Source: Sorghum bicolor (lineage: Eukaryota; Streptophyta; Magnoliopsida; Poales; Poaceae). From it: a stretch of 64,000 bases of DNA. Position 1 is the stretch's first letter. Every line of letters begins with the position of its first letter. Positions 10,334 through 23,065 of the stretch are shown here, in pieces. The stretch spans positions 6,078,306-6,142,305 of the forward strand of contig NC_012876.2 in the NCBI RefSeq assembly GCF_000003195.3. The letters are read 5' to 3'. The notes under the pieces were generated by a model. The model was not told where the DNA came from, searched no databases, and saw nothing but the letters and a program-made list of their open reading frames with translations. The translations under genes and the position numbers were made by a program.

Positions 10334-12544
10334 TTCCTATTTGTAAATCTAATTTATATTTTTTGGACAAACATTTACACTGACGATTGACTTAACTGAA
10401 CCACCTGTGAAAATTGATTTCCACAGGTGGGTTGTCTTAACTGAACCGCTAGTGAAATCCGATTTATGTTTGAATTTTCTCAAATTTAAAATTCAAAAAT
10501 TTCAAACCACCTGGATGGAGAAATGACCACTATGAAGGTTGCAAACATCAAAAAGTTATAAAATTTTATAGTTAATAACTTTTTTGTTTCAAATCATCTA
10601 TCCATAAAAAGTTGTGCTTGAATTTCTCACATTTCAAATTCAAATTCTTCAAAAGATTTTAGATGGAGAAATGACCATAACCGAAGTTATAGACCTCAAA
10701 AAATATAAAACTTTATAGTTGGTAATTTTTACGTTTGAATTCTTTTAAGGTCCCAAATATTTATATTTCAAAATAAGATAAACATAAAATGGCAAATGAC
10801 CAAATGGACACAAGTGTCTTTTTGGTGGAGTGGTCAGGTCATGAATACATGAAGCCTAAGAGCGTCTGTCCGAGCGCTAGCGGCTAAGCAGCGTGTGTTT
10901 TTCACATGAAAAATCGTATGACTTGTGCGGTTGTTCCTTGATTAAATAATATTCGCGCTCAAAATGTATGGGTAGTTCATTAGAATGGGTCCCCAATTAT
11001 TTGACTTGATGAGGTAGGGAGAGGTCAGAGAGACCTTTTTTCAGTGCATTATCGTCGCCGCCACCTTGTTGATGATGCCAGAAATAATCAAATTCTAAAG
11101 AACAATGATCAACAAAAACTAAAACTACGGATTGATGAGGTCGCTCGTTGGACGAGAGAGAGGAGGGTACAGAGAGGTGAGGGCGTCGACAGTGGTGCCG
11201 TCAATTTTGACAGCTTAAACTTCATCAGTCCGATGGAGATGTAAAGTTCAATGACATTAGGCCATTTGGGGCCGATATGAAATACAAAATACTCAGGTGG
11301 GGAGCGACTACCCCCGTTGACAGTCAAAAAAAAATTGACAGCTGAGATGGACACGATGAGCTATGGGCCCAATAATGTTAGATTTAATTAATCAAGGCAT
11401 CTTTCTCCACCAGACGGCTTTCGGTTGGCCATCGAAGTAAAAAAATTTCATGCGCCTATCATGTACTATCGACTTTCACTGGCTTTGCGCTAGCGTTGAA
11501 CGAATCGATTGCTGCACTGCATCCGAACCAATTAATTCAACCAGTGACGTTGATGACCGTTTACTACGGCCAGATTCTGCGTAGCTCCCTAGTGCTGTAA
11601 ACACTCGGGAAACATGATGTCAGACAATCAGTCTAGACTTCCCCGATAGTAGGAACTCAGCGAAGAACACTCGGCCACGTCAGGTCAGGAAACTAAAGAT
11701 TTCCAGAGTGTCACCTTGAAAACACTTGGTGAAAACACTCGGGAGACATAGAGCATATATATGGGAATCAGACATGGTAACAGCTCCATCCCATGATAAT
11801 GGAGTTCATTCCCGGAGTGCCAAACACTCGGCATCCTTTGTATCTATTCTCGAGTGCTTGAAGATGTGATATATACAATCGGGAAAAGATAAGTTTCAGG
11901 CTCCTACCATGCATAATGTTCCACGTGTATCTATTCCCGAGTGCTTGGAGATGACAGACACTCGGGATAGATATAAGTTTTAGGCTGCTACCATAATGTT
12001 CCACGTGGATATTTTTTCTGTTATTAATTCCACTCTCGGTAACTTTCTCACTGGCTTCACCATAGTTTCAATCCAATATGCACTTACACGCACTTCATAA
12101 ATTTGAATATGAAAACATATAACATATTATCAGGCTACATTCACAATTTCCACATGCCATTGTTCAAAGCACACTCATTGATCACATTTCCTACAATTTG
12201 AGAAGTCACAAAATAGTCATCCACTCCGAAACGAGCAGTTCTAAATGTTAGATTCCCCAAAATGGCTAACATGATCAGATCGAAAAGAGTCACTAGTTCT
12301 AAAGGTTCACAATATATATATATAGGGCATGACAACTTCATCTCAACCTTGACAACAGCACTAATTTTAGCATTGAAATGTAAAATCACAATAGATTGGC
12401 TAATGGGTCGGCATATATATATTCGTCTATATGAGATCTATTGTCAACATGTTCCCCTTCTCCGTCCTCTCTAGCAGTACTAGTTCCTGCAGCACCTATG
12501 CTTGAGCCTCCAGTTTCTCCAGTACCCTTCATTTTTAAAAGCAA
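10334..12544. repeat. Direct duplication, copy A (2.2 kb)
   Basis: It is near-identical to 16733-19072 in the same orientation. Shared segments include TTTGGACAAACATTTACACTG near the start, a run of AAAAGTTATAAAATTTTATAG-type phrases, an ACACTCGG-rich middle (about 11600-11960), and an identical tail ending AAAAGCAA. The repeat family resembles a CACTA-like or other DNA element; diverged relatives lie at about 23480-24240 and 45850-50890. Copy A ends exactly where a CACTA terminus starts (12545). No gene was recognised inside. Confidence 0.85.
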
Positions 12545-13929
12545 CACTACAGGAAACGCGAGCTTTGCCTAGGGCCTGGCTTTGCCGAGAGCCAGACCCT
12601 CGGCAAAGACTGCCTTTGCCGAGAGCTAGGTCATCCTCTCGGCAAAGAGCCTTTGCCGACGGCCAGGCTCTCGGCAAAGAAGGGCTCTAGGCAAAGGTCA
12701 GCTTTGCCGAGAGCGTAGCTCTCGGCAAAGGTACCGCGCCGTGAACGCCTACCATAGTCGTCACCTTTGCCCAGAGCCACGTCGTTAGGCTCTCGGCAAA
12801 GAGGTGGCCTTTGCCGAGGGCAACGACTGGCTCTCGGCAAAGACCCCCTTTGCCGAGGGCTAGCACTTGCCCTCGACAAAGAGTGAAGGTTTTTTTTGAA
12901 TTTTGGGTCTAGACTTTTTCTATAGCTCTTGCATATTATATACAAGCACATGTTCAAATTTGGGAGCTTTTTATAACATTTTGCTATATTTCATAAATTA
13001 ATTTACTTTCTTTGCATTTTTTTGAAAAAGTAAATTTGAACTGTAGGTGTATGAAATAATAATATATAGCCATTCAAAAAATGATACTCATATTTGAGAG
13101 TGTATTTTGAGGCTATATCCATAAACTCACCCAAAAGTTTGAATGTCTTTTATACGAAACATAACCATCCATGTGTCGTGATGTGATTTTTAATTATATA
13201 AATTCCAAATGAACTTCAAAAATCACAAAACTTGGGGACATGTCTTGTTATCGTATGTGGATGTTGTGGTAAAAAATTCATAAAGTTTCGAGCAAGTTGC
13301 GACTTCGAATGTCTAAAATCCAAACATCTCCACATGTGATCATATTTGATCACATGTGGAGATGTCTGGGTTTTAGACATTCGGCATTACAACTTACTCG
13401 AAATCTTATGATTTTTTTACCACAGCCTCCACATGCGATAACACGACACGTCGCTAAGTTTTGTGATTTTTGGACTTCATTTGGAATTTATATAATTAAA
13501 AAACACTTTCTCCTCACATTCCTCGACATGTTATGTCAGCGAAAGGGTTGAGATTTCATGTGTGGTTGTGGGTACAACCTCAACATACAACAAATATCTT
13601 GACTATTATTTTTTGAATCACTGAGTTCCAATATTCCATATACCTGCAGTTCAAATTTGAATTACGTAAAAAAATTTAAAGAAACAAGATTAATTAGTTA
13701 AATATAGCAAAAATGTCAAATTGATGCCAAATTTTGAAATGTATTTAGAAATTGTGTCACAAAGACACATAAAAAAAACTCAGCTCTAAAATCAAAAAAA
13801 ATAAAAAAAAGTCAACAATTCTTTGCCGAGAGCCGGCCAGTCCGGCTCTCGGCAAAAGGTGTTGGCAGAAAAAACAAATCTAATACTTTGCCGAGAGCCT
13901 GCCTGCGTGGCCCTCGGCAAAGGATTTTT

Positions 13930-14345
13930 TCGAAAAAAAAATAAAACGCCTCCTTTATCCCCACCCGGCCACACACAGGCACCCTCATCCTGCACGGGCA
14001 CACGCGCCGCCGCCCGCACCCTGCACGCCGCCGCCGCCCGCGCCGCTGCACCCCTTGCGCCGCCGCCGCCGACCAGATCTGCCGCCGGCGGCCCCTGCCC
14101 CTGGCCCTGCCCCGCGCGCCCCTGGCCGAAGATCCCGCTCAGCTCCTCCGCACCACCTCACCTCGCCTCCAGATCTTGAGTTCGCGACCACCGCGCCAGC
14201 GCTCGCTCTTTCCGCTCCCCTGTTGGCACCAGTGACATGGATTCCGTCGGGTAGGCGCCAGCACCAATTTCGGTGACCAAATTTCGCCCTCCCTGCTCCC
14301 GGACTTGGTTCTTGACGACGGCAAGGATTTTGTGTTGGTTTTGGG
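13930..14345 (+). other. GC-rich captured 5' UTR-like segment
   Basis: A very GC-rich block of CCGCCGCC-type repeats contrasts sharply with the AT-rich surroundings. It is followed by GGTGAGTAC, a plausible donor site at about 14345. It resembles a grass gene's first exon and may be the 5' part of the gene that supplied the chaperonin-10 exon downstream. ORFs on both strands here are low-complexity Ala/Pro/Arg runs and are not convincing proteins. Confidence 0.4.
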
Positions 14346-15992
14346 TGAGTACTTCTCCTCATGTCCGTTTATGTTTTTCCAGAGTACTTCCTCTTTCATT
14401 CGATCCATTAATTCATGAACTTCTCTCTCATCTCGCATCCTGCTCCTAGCAGCAGAGCCTGATCGAGCCCCCTTTGAGCAGGTTGCCGGAGGTTTCAGCA
14501 GTTTTGTCTGCATAACAAGTGCTTCATCGGATTGATCTGCTCTTTTCCCTTGGGTGAGGATAACGGAACGCGCTTCTTCCATTTTTCTATAGTCTGGTAC
14601 TCTGGTCTGATAGTAGCCCTAGCATTTTTTTATTTATTTTTTGCTTTGGTGTCACGATGGAATTTCTAGCGATTTATTTAGCTAGAAGAAGCAGAGGAGT
14701 GGAATCAACTCTGGAGGCAAGAGCTTAGTTAGGCAGTCCTGCTCCTGCAGTCCTGCTGCCATAATGCTAATAATATATATAATACCAGAGATCGATGGTG
14801 TGCATTACTACTCTAATTATTTTTGTACCCAGTTACTTGGTTCGTTTGACACAGACTGCATTAAGTTGAAGTGTGGCTGAATTTAGATTTGTGGCAGAAT
14901 GTTTTGTGCAGTATGGGTACATACAATGGTTGACAGTGGAAGCTTAGTGAGGTGTGAGACTATGCTATCCTATACAGAATAAGATGATACAGTTCAGATG
15001 TGAGTGTGAAATAGAGAGAAAGAACTTGTAGCTTGCAGCAGTAATTAGTTATAGGCATGCAAGTAAAAAGTGTTAGGCTTCAGTTAGAAAGAGCAGAGAT
15101 AGAGAAATTAACAAAAGAGGAAGCCTGAAGAATATAGCATAATAGTCAAAACAGTGAGAGAGTAATAGTCGTTTGATATGAAAATAGGCTTGTGTGTGTT
15201 CGGGAAAATAGAGTCTGAAATTTATGAAATACAGAGGTGTGTGAGGTAATAGATTGCAGTAGATACAGCAAGGAGGAAGGGCATAAGAAGGTAGTTGAAA
15301 TTCATTCAGACTGCATTAAGCTGAAATTCATTCAGCTGATTGATGGTGAGGCATACATAAATAAATATCCATCCAAATCCAGAGTGCGTCTAGCATAAAT
15401 AAATATAAACATGTATGTAGAAATGCTGGAGTACTAATGAACTGAGAGGGACATCATGGCCTAATCCCTTTCGTGGCACATGATGGAACGAATTTTGTTT
15501 ATACATGTTTGGGGCGTTCGATTTGGCTTATGAATGGAATCTTCACTCCTCTGCCTTTGCTTGCCCTGTATCTAGTAGAGGACTAATTTACCCCTTGTTT
15601 CTATCGTTTAGCTTTCACACATGTTTATTCGTTCATTTAAAACTACTATGTAAATTGTAGTTTATTATGTTTGGATGTGTGGCCTTCGTGCCATATATGT
15701 GAAATGTAGATGTGTGGCCTTCGTGTCATATATGTGTTGTTGGCCATCGAGCCGGCTTTTTTTTACAGGTTTTGGAAACCTCCCCGTGCAGGGGAGGTTC
15801 TGCCGAAAGTTTGTACTTATAGTGTTGTTTTTTCTTGTTTTGCAGAGCAGGACCTATCGGAGAGGAGTGTGTTTTTTTATCATTGGTTTTTAGTTTTCAT
15901 GTCTCTCGGAGAGGAGTGTGTGTTTTTTTATCATTGATTTTTAGTTTTCATGTCTCTTTTAGGCTAACATATCACTTTATTTTTTAATACAG

Positions 15993-16128
15993 CTGAACGC
16001 TGCTAAAGTCATTGCTGTTGGCCCTGGTGATCGTGACAGGGATGGTAAGCTGATCCGTGTATCTCTAAGTGAAGGCGACACTGTTCTGCTTTCGGAGTAT
16101 GGTGGAACAGAAGTGAAGCTTAGAAAGA
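15993..16128 (+). pseudogene. Chaperonin-10 (Cpn10/GroES-like) exon fragment captured in a CACTA element
   Basis: A single exon-like block is bounded by an acceptor (TTTTTTAATACAG) and a donor (GTATG). It encodes 45 residues including [33 protein letters not shown]. These match the core of mitochondrial/cytosolic 10-kDa chaperonins, which normally read [15 protein letters not shown], then [16 protein letters not shown]. The N-terminal exon and the C-terminal EHDILG segment were not found, so it cannot make a whole chaperonin. Intact splice borders suggest capture of genomic DNA, not a retrocopy. Confidence 0.82.
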
Positions 16129-16732
16129 GTATGTTAACATATGCATGTCATTTTGACTTGGCACTATATTCTCTCTCCCCTTCCTTTTCTGTTGCTGTTG
16201 CTTTGTACACCTAAATCAGAGAATTCAAGATCAGAACACCTGGATATTTGTCATTGATGATCTTCTTGCCCGAATTGTGGATGTGTGGCCTTCGTGCCAT
16301 ATATGTGAAATGTGGATGTGTGGCCTTCGTGTCATATATGTGCTCTCGGTAAAGATTTTTTTTTTTTAAAAAAAATAAAAAGTCTTTGCCAAGAGCCTGC
16401 CTGGACGGCTCTCGGCAAAGCCTCCTTTGCCGAGAGCCAGTCTAGTAGGCTCTCGGCAAAGACTTTTTTTAAAAAAAAAACAAAAAAGTCTTTGCCGAGA
16501 GCCTGCCTGGATGGCTCTCGGCAAAGTTCTTCTTTGCCGAGAGCCAGCCTGGCAGGCTCTCGGCAAAGACATTTTTTTTAAAAAAAAATAAAAAGTCTTT
16601 GCCGATAGCCTGCAATCACGGCTCTCGGCAAAGACGACGTCAACATTGACGTTCCTCGATGGCGCCGTGGGCTTTGCCGAGAGCTTTTAGGCCTTTGCCG
16701 AGGGCTCCTGGCTCTCGGCAAAGAAGTCGAAT

Positions 16733-19072
16733 CCTACTTTTAAATCCGATTTATATTTTTTGGACAAACATTTACACTGGTGATTGGTTTAACTGAACCA
16801 CCTGTGAAAATTGATTTCCACAGGCGGGTTGTCTTAACTGAACCGCTAGTGAAATACAATTTATGTTTAAATTTCCTCAAATTTAAAATTCAAAAATTTC
16901 AAACGACCTGGATGGAGAAATGACCACTATGAAGGTTGCAAACATCAAAAAGTTATAAAATTTTATAGTTAATAACTTTTTTTTGTTTGAAATCATCTAT
17001 CCATAAAAAGTTGTGCTTGAATTTCTCACATTTCAAATTCAAATTCTTCAAAAGATCTTAGATGGAGAAATGACCATAACCGAAGTTACAGACCTCAAAA
17101 AATATAAAACTTTATAGCTGGTAATTTTTACGTTTGAATTCTTTTAAAGTCCCAAATATTTATATTTCAAAACAAGATAAACATAAAATGGCAAATGACC
17201 AAATGGACACAAGTGTCTTTTTGGTGGAGTGGTCAGGTCATGAATACATGAAGCCTAAGAGCGTCTGTCCGAGCGCTAGCGGCTAAGCAGCGTGTGTTTT
17301 TCACATGAAAAATCGTATGACTTGTGCGGTTGTTCCTTGATTAAATAATATTCGTGCTCAAAATGCATTAGAATGGGTCCCCAATTATTTGACTTGACGA
17401 GGTAGGGAGAGGCCAGAGAGACATTTTTTCAGTGCATTATCGTCGCCGCCACCTTGTTGATGATGCCAGAAATCAAATTCTAAAGAACAATGATCAACAA
17501 AAACTAAAACTACGGATTGATGAGGTCGCTCGTTGGACGAGAGAGAGGAGGGTACAGAGAGGTGAGGGCGTCGACAGTGGTGCCGTCAATTTTGACAGCT
17601 GAGATGAGCTATGGGCCCAAATGTTAGATTTAATTAATCAAGGCATCTTTCTCCACCAGACGGCTTTCGGTTGGCCATCGAAGTAAAAAAATTGCATGCG
17701 CCTATCATGTATCGACTTTCACCCGGCTTTGCGCTAGCGTTGAACGAAGCGATAGCTATTCTTTTTTTCCTGCTGGTCTCTCCCCTCCACATTGCTGCAC
17801 TGCATCTAATTCAACCAGTGACGTTGATGACCGTCTACTACCAGATTCTGCGTAGCTCCCTAGTGCTGTAAACACTCGGGAAACATGATGTCAGACACTC
17901 GGTCTAGACTTCCCCGAGAGTAGGAACTCAGCGAAGAACACTCGGCCACGTCAGGTCGGGAAACTAAAGATTTCCAGAGTATTACCTTGAAAATACTCGG
18001 GAGACATAGAGCACATGGGAATCAGACATGGTAACAGCTCCATCCCATGATAATTGAGTTCATTCCCGGAGTTCTAAACACTCGGCAACCTTTGCATCTA
18101 TTCTCGAGTGCTTGAAGATGTGATACACTCCGGAAAGATAAGTTTCAGGATCCTACCATAATGTTCCACGTGTATCTATTCCCGAGTGCTTGGAGATGAC
18201 ACACACTCAGGGATAGATACTCTCTCCGTCCACAAATAAGTGCACGTCTCATTTCCTAAGAAGTCATTTTTTTTTAATTTTGACTAAATATATATAAAAA
18301 TATACTAATATTTATCATATGTAATATGTATCATTAGATTGAGTATGAAATATACTTTCATAATATACTTATTTGTAGATACAAATATTGATATTATTTA
18401 ATATATTTTTAGTTAAATTTAAAAAAATTTGACTTCTCGGAAAGTGAGATGTGCATTTATTGTGGATGGAGGGAGTAAGTTTTGTGGATGGAGGGAGTAA
18501 GTTTTAGGCTGCTACCAGAATGTTCGAGACGTGGATATTTTTTCTGTTATTAATTCCACTCAATCGGTAGCTTTCTCACTGGCTTCACCATAGTTTCAAT
18601 CCAATATGCAGTTACACGCACTTCATAAATTGGAATATGAAAACAATATAACATATCAGGCTAAATTCACAATTTCCACATGCCATTGTTCAAAGCACAC
18701 TCATTGATCACATTTCCTACAATTTGAGAAGTCACAAAATAGTCATCCACTCCCAAACGAGCAGTTCTAAATGTTTAGATTCCCCAAAATGGCTAACATG
18801 ATCAGATCGAAAAGAGTCACTAGTTCTAAAGGTTCACAATATATATATAGGGCATGACAACTTCATCTCAAGCTTGACAACAGCACTAATTTTAGCATTG
18901 AAATATTGTAAAATCACAATAGATTGGCTAATGGGTCGGCATATATATATTCGTCTATATGAGATCTATTGTCAACATGTTCCCCTTCTCCGTCCTCTCT
19001 AGCAGTACTAGTTCCTGCAGCACCTATGCTTGAGCCTCCAGTTTCTCCAGTACCCTTCATTTCTAAAAGCAA
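16733..19072. repeat. Direct duplication, copy A' (2.3 kb)
   Basis: The second copy of the 10334-12544 repeat. Compared with copy A it lacks about 128 bp between two TTGACAGCT repeats (positions 11207 and 11335 in copy A), has about 37 extra bp near 17760, and carries a Stowaway MITE at 18220-18475. Unlike copy A it continues past AAAAGCAA into unique sequence (GTGAGATTTC). Confidence 0.85.
18220..18475. mobile_element. Stowaway-like MITE (TSD TA)
   Basis: A 256-bp element with CTCTCTCCGTCC and GGATGGAGGGAG ends, flanked by TA dinucleotides, as for Tc1/mariner-derived Stowaway MITEs. It is present only in copy A' and is followed by a short repeat of its own right end (GTGGATGGAGGGAGTAAGTTTT). 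Confidence 0.88.
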
Positions 19073-19526
19073 GTGAGATTTCTAAAGTTTGAAGTGGCAG
19101 TCAAATGATTCGAACTGTACTAACCTGATGAGATGATCCAGTTTGTGATGGAATTATGGAAATACCAGCGGAGGTACTGGAACATTCAGATGTGTTTGGA
19201 TAATCTACACACAAAAAAATAAATGAAGGTATAAGAAAAATTAGCATATGAATTGTGAAAACTAGCATATATTGAGTTGAACCTGCGCACTGTACTCAGT
19301 GTTCACTAATTGAAATATGTTGATTTGTTATAAAGTACTTTTACACTGTTTGTCTTAGTAAATTACAGAACTGCACAAAAGCATGTTGTAAAGGAACAAA
19401 TCTTGGCATTGGAGTAAGAGGAAAATTACCAAGGCCAAAGCAGATTAACCTTTGAAATATTAAGACCCCGTTCGTGTTTTCGGGGTATTGACCACCGGAA
19501 ATTCTTCCGGACTCAATTTATATTAA
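19073..19526. other. Unassigned intergenic sequence
   Basis: AT-rich DNA without recognisable coding content. It is the original right flank of the duplicated repeat. Confidence 0.4.
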
Positions 19527-19656
19527 GGCCTTGTTCGTTTAGCCTGGATTGAAGCCAGAAACTATTCCAGTTAATCAATGTTCATACAGATAAGTCTATC
19601 ATTCCAACCGGAATAATTCCAGCAGGACAGCTGTTACGGAGTAAACGAACAAGCCC
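19527..19656. mobile_element. Small Tourist-like MITE (TSD TAA)
   Basis: A 130-bp element with GGCCTTGTTCGTTTA and TAAACGAACAAGCCC ends, flanked by TAA. It sits within an outer sequence with complementary CCGGAA-rich arms (about 19466-19700), so it may be nested in an older element. Confidence 0.75.
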
Positions 19657-22340
19657 TAAATTAAGTTTTCACGTCCGGAATAGTTCCTTCCGTCTTAATT
19701 GGTTATCAAACTTCTCTCTTCTAGAATATTTCTTGCCCCAACTTCTTTGTTCTTTCTCATACAATATATCACGAGAGCACATGTTGTTGACACTTGACTT
19801 CTCTGAGGGCGTACCGCATTTTCTGACCCACTAACTAATTTAATGATCGGAGCTCTGAAATTTGTTGAGGGAGCTAGCTAGTATCAATGAAACCGTTACC
19901 AATAATCAAAACGATGCCTGGTAGACTTTGTGGTGCACGTGTTTCAAGTAGTCAAGCAGTCTCCGTTCGTAGCAACGTGACACTCAATAAATGTTTGTAC
20001 TTTTGTTTACACCAAAATTTGATAATTTTATTGCCTTTGGAGTGTACTGATGAAAGCCGACAATTTGGTGCTTCGGGTTGATTTTGGTGCTTCCGGTTGA
20101 TTTGACTGGACTGCTCACCAAGCCATATCGGGGTCCGTAGTGACGTGCTATTTTAATTTAATTGCGTGTATTTGAAGGAGGCTAAATCGGTCTTTCGTTG
20201 CCATGCAAGAAAAGTTATAATAATATTTCAAGTACTCGGCAAGGAACGGCAAAGGCATGGCCGACTCTATAATTTGAAGGATCTTTGGGCAAGCAATAAG
20301 ATAAGAGTCCATTGAATGAGATTGTGTCTTCTATCCACCATCCAGGGGCGGATCTACAGTAGTAACATGGGGGTACAACTGTCCCCCCAAAATTTCTTGA
20401 AAAACATCTAGTATATATACCCTTTAATAACATGTACATATATAATACATTGTTATATATAATTGCTAGTCTGCTCAGCCCATACAACAGCCTCAACACT
20501 CTATATTCACAACTATTTTATCATCGTTTAGTAATCTAATTATGTTATGTCCATATTGATAAACTATATTATTTGTATCCGTACCCCCATAATTAAAATC
20601 CTAAATCCGCCACTGCCACCATCTCGTTGTCGGTTGCATCGTCTCATGGTCGTGGTGCCACAGCGAGCTGGTGAGTCTGCGACTTGGCAATTAGTATCGG
20701 CTGTGTTGTGGAATCATCATCCGTGTTTGCATGTACATTGATGCCTCGATCAATCGACGGGAGATTTTGGGATTTGGGAATTTGCGAGAGAATAGAAAGC
20801 ATGTTTAGTTCACGAAAATTTTTTAATTTGGCTACTATAGAATTTTTGTTTTATTTGACAATTAGTATTCAATCATAGACTAATTAGGCTCAAAAGATTC
20901 GTCTCATAAATGACATGTAAATTGTGTAGTTAGATATTTTTTATCTATATTTAAGGCTCTATGTATGCATCTAAAGATTCAATACGATGGAACGAAAATA
21001 AAATTTTTGGAAAGTAAACATAACCAAACTAGGAAGCATCAGTGGTTTGGCGTTGATAGTAGTCTCTTGACTTCGCTGCCTCTGCTTGTGCTCCAATGCT
21101 TCCAAGTTACATACAACAACAAAATTGAAAGAGACCTACGGTGAACTTTTAAAGACTTATATACGTTAGTTATGCTAAAAAAAAAACTATATATACTAAT
21201 TACATATATGGTCTTGGCCTCCTAGCTCCATGGGCCCTGGCGATCGCATTGTCTGGCCACCCCCTAGAGCTAGGCCCGCAAAGGTTTGCATCATGTGAAT
21301 ATATAGAAGAAAAAGCAAGAGAAGCTACAAGATTAAGCTCTTGTTTGATACAGCTCAACTTTACTAGAAAAACTGTTTTTTTAAATAGCTTCATGAGTAA
21401 CTTTCTAGATGAAGCTGAACTATTTTAGAAAAAGTGTTTTGTAAAATAACTTCACCAACTACTTGCATAAATGAGAGAGAGAAATGAGGGAGAGAGCTAC
21501 AATAAACTACTTATTTTAGCTTCATCTTAACTCATATCTTTGTGAGAGAAGAAAAAACAACTTCACCTATAAAACTGTTTTAGAAATAAGTATTTGATAA
21601 AAAAATAGCTCACAACGGCTCATGAAGGAGCTCTACCACATAGGCAAAATCATGCATGCACATGATTAATTATTAAAGGAAAAATGATATTGATTGATTC
21701 CTGTTGCCGACGTGTATTGATGATGCATGCGTACTTATATACTACGTGGCTAATTAAGAAGAGGGGGGGGGGGGGGGGGTGGGTTTCCACAGACGAGGCT
21801 TGGCCAGTCAAGAAAAAGGATGTTTTCTTGCATCACTGCATGCGACTCTAGAAATTATCTTGTACTACAATTTTTAAATGGCCGATCTAGGATACATATT
21901 TCGTTTGCTTGACACAAGCAAAGGACACGCACGTATTCAATTTATCAGCGAGGACCCCAGGTCAAGAAAGCTAGAGTCCATGTATTTCAATATTTCCTTT
22001 TAGAGTCCACCTAACATGTGGACCTTTTGCTCCTAATGGTACCGTCGTCAAAATAAAGTCCAAACATTTATATATGGAATGTATTTAGCTACGTATACGG
22101 ACAAAGACTTGACTACACTCCATTTCTCTATCTCTACTATACAACTCAAAATTACGGATTGAATCTTCTGCTCGGCTACCTTGGATTCATCCTGACCTCC
22201 GACTCCCCCGGTGATTCCACACACCCGCTCAATCCCCAACCCTTCTCTTTCCGGCACCCGTGGAAAAATCTCTTTTAAAAATCAACCTAGTAATCTCTCG
22301 TATTTCTATAACAGCTTAACTTGGAGCTATAATATAAATA
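19657..22340. other. Intergenic DNA with decayed MITEs
   Basis: No gene was recognised. A diverged Tourist-like copy lies at about 20800-21030 (it carries the TTAGGCTCAAAAGATTCGTC phrase). A GGGGGTACAACTGTCCCCCC segment occurs near 20370. A 17-base G run lies at 21763-21779. The rest is AT-rich without motifs. Confidence 0.45.
21763..21779 (+). repeat. G17 homopolymer
   Basis: Seventeen consecutive guanines. It could form G-quadruplex structure, and the exact length is prone to sequencing error. Confidence 0.9.
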
Positions 22341-22346
22341 CATACT

Positions 22347-22636
22347 ACTCTCACCCCGTCCTGTAATATAGTGCATTCTAACATTTAAAATTTATTCTTA
22401 AATTTAATGTATTATGGAGGATAAAGTCATGTTTTATATTAAATAATTTCTATTATGAACCAATCACGACAAAACCATGTTTTACATTAAATACTTTCCA
22501 TTATCAAGCAATCACCATTAATCATATTAATAATAGCGACTGATTAGAAATCAAACGAGGGTATATGTGTCCTCTATGTTTTCTTTTAATTTGTCTTAAA
22601 AATTTTAGAATGTACCATATTAGAGGACAGGGAGTA
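22347..22636. mobile_element. Stowaway-like MITE
   Basis: Ends of CTCTCACCCCGTCCTGTAATATAG and CATATTAGAGGACAGGGAG are imperfect inverted repeats of the Stowaway type, with TA at both borders. It has long complementary arms (ATTCTAACATTTAAAA / TTTTAGAATGTACC) and no coding capacity. Confidence 0.7.
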
Positions 22637-22824
22637 CTTACTAGTAACTTAGGCTAGTCTCAATAGGGTTTCATTAGAGTTTCATATGTGACACCGTATA
22701 AATGAAGAGAGAGATGGCAAGAGTTTTATAAGAGTAGATAGTTTTATAGGGATGAGACCTTTTTGTGTTGTTTCCAGAATTTGGATAGGTTGGAAACTGG
22801 GTCATAAAATCTCCCGTGGCCTTA

Positions 22825-23065
22825 GGTCTTGTTTAGTTCCAAAAAATTTTGCAAAATGGATATTATAGCACTTTCGTTTATATTTAACAAATATTGTCCA
22901 ATCATGAACTAACAAGGCTCAAAAAATTTGTCTCGTAAATTAAAGATAAATTGTATAATTACTTATTTTTTATCTATATTTAATGTTTTATGAATATGTC
23001 GCAAGATTCGATGTGACGAAGAATCTGAAAGGTTTTGTAAATTTTTTTAGAAAATAAACAAGATC
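22825..23065. mobile_element. Diverged Tourist-like MITE
   Basis: GGTCTTGTTTAGTTCC at the left and AAATAAACAAGATC at the right are degraded versions of the GGCCTTGTTTAG family ends. The internal CGCAAGATTCGATGTGACG phrase is intact. A further diverged copy follows to about 23270. Confidence 0.7.

Larger units (their letters stand above)
12545..16732. mobile_element. Truncated CACTA element with captured host sequence
   Basis: The left end starts CACTACAGGAAACG. It is followed by dense inverted copies of TTTGCCGAGAGCC / GGCTCTCGGCAAAG (about 12560-12890, 13820-13925 and 16320-16730), the subterminal repeat pattern of plant CACTA elements. The interior holds a GC-rich, UTR-like block (13950-14300) and a chaperonin-10 exon. 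No matching right terminus (CCTGTAGTG) is present before the second copy of the flanking repeat begins, so the element is truncated. No transposase was recognised. Confidence 0.82.

Noticed and set aside
13823..14582. Several ORFs of 70-147 aa in the GC-rich block
   Set aside because: They are low-complexity Ala/Pro/Arg/Ser runs on both strands, with no domain. The block looks like captured UTR or first-exon DNA.
17671..17871. 66-aa hydrophobic ORF in copy A'
   Set aside because: Copy A carries indels in the same stretch that break the frame, so it is not a conserved coding region.
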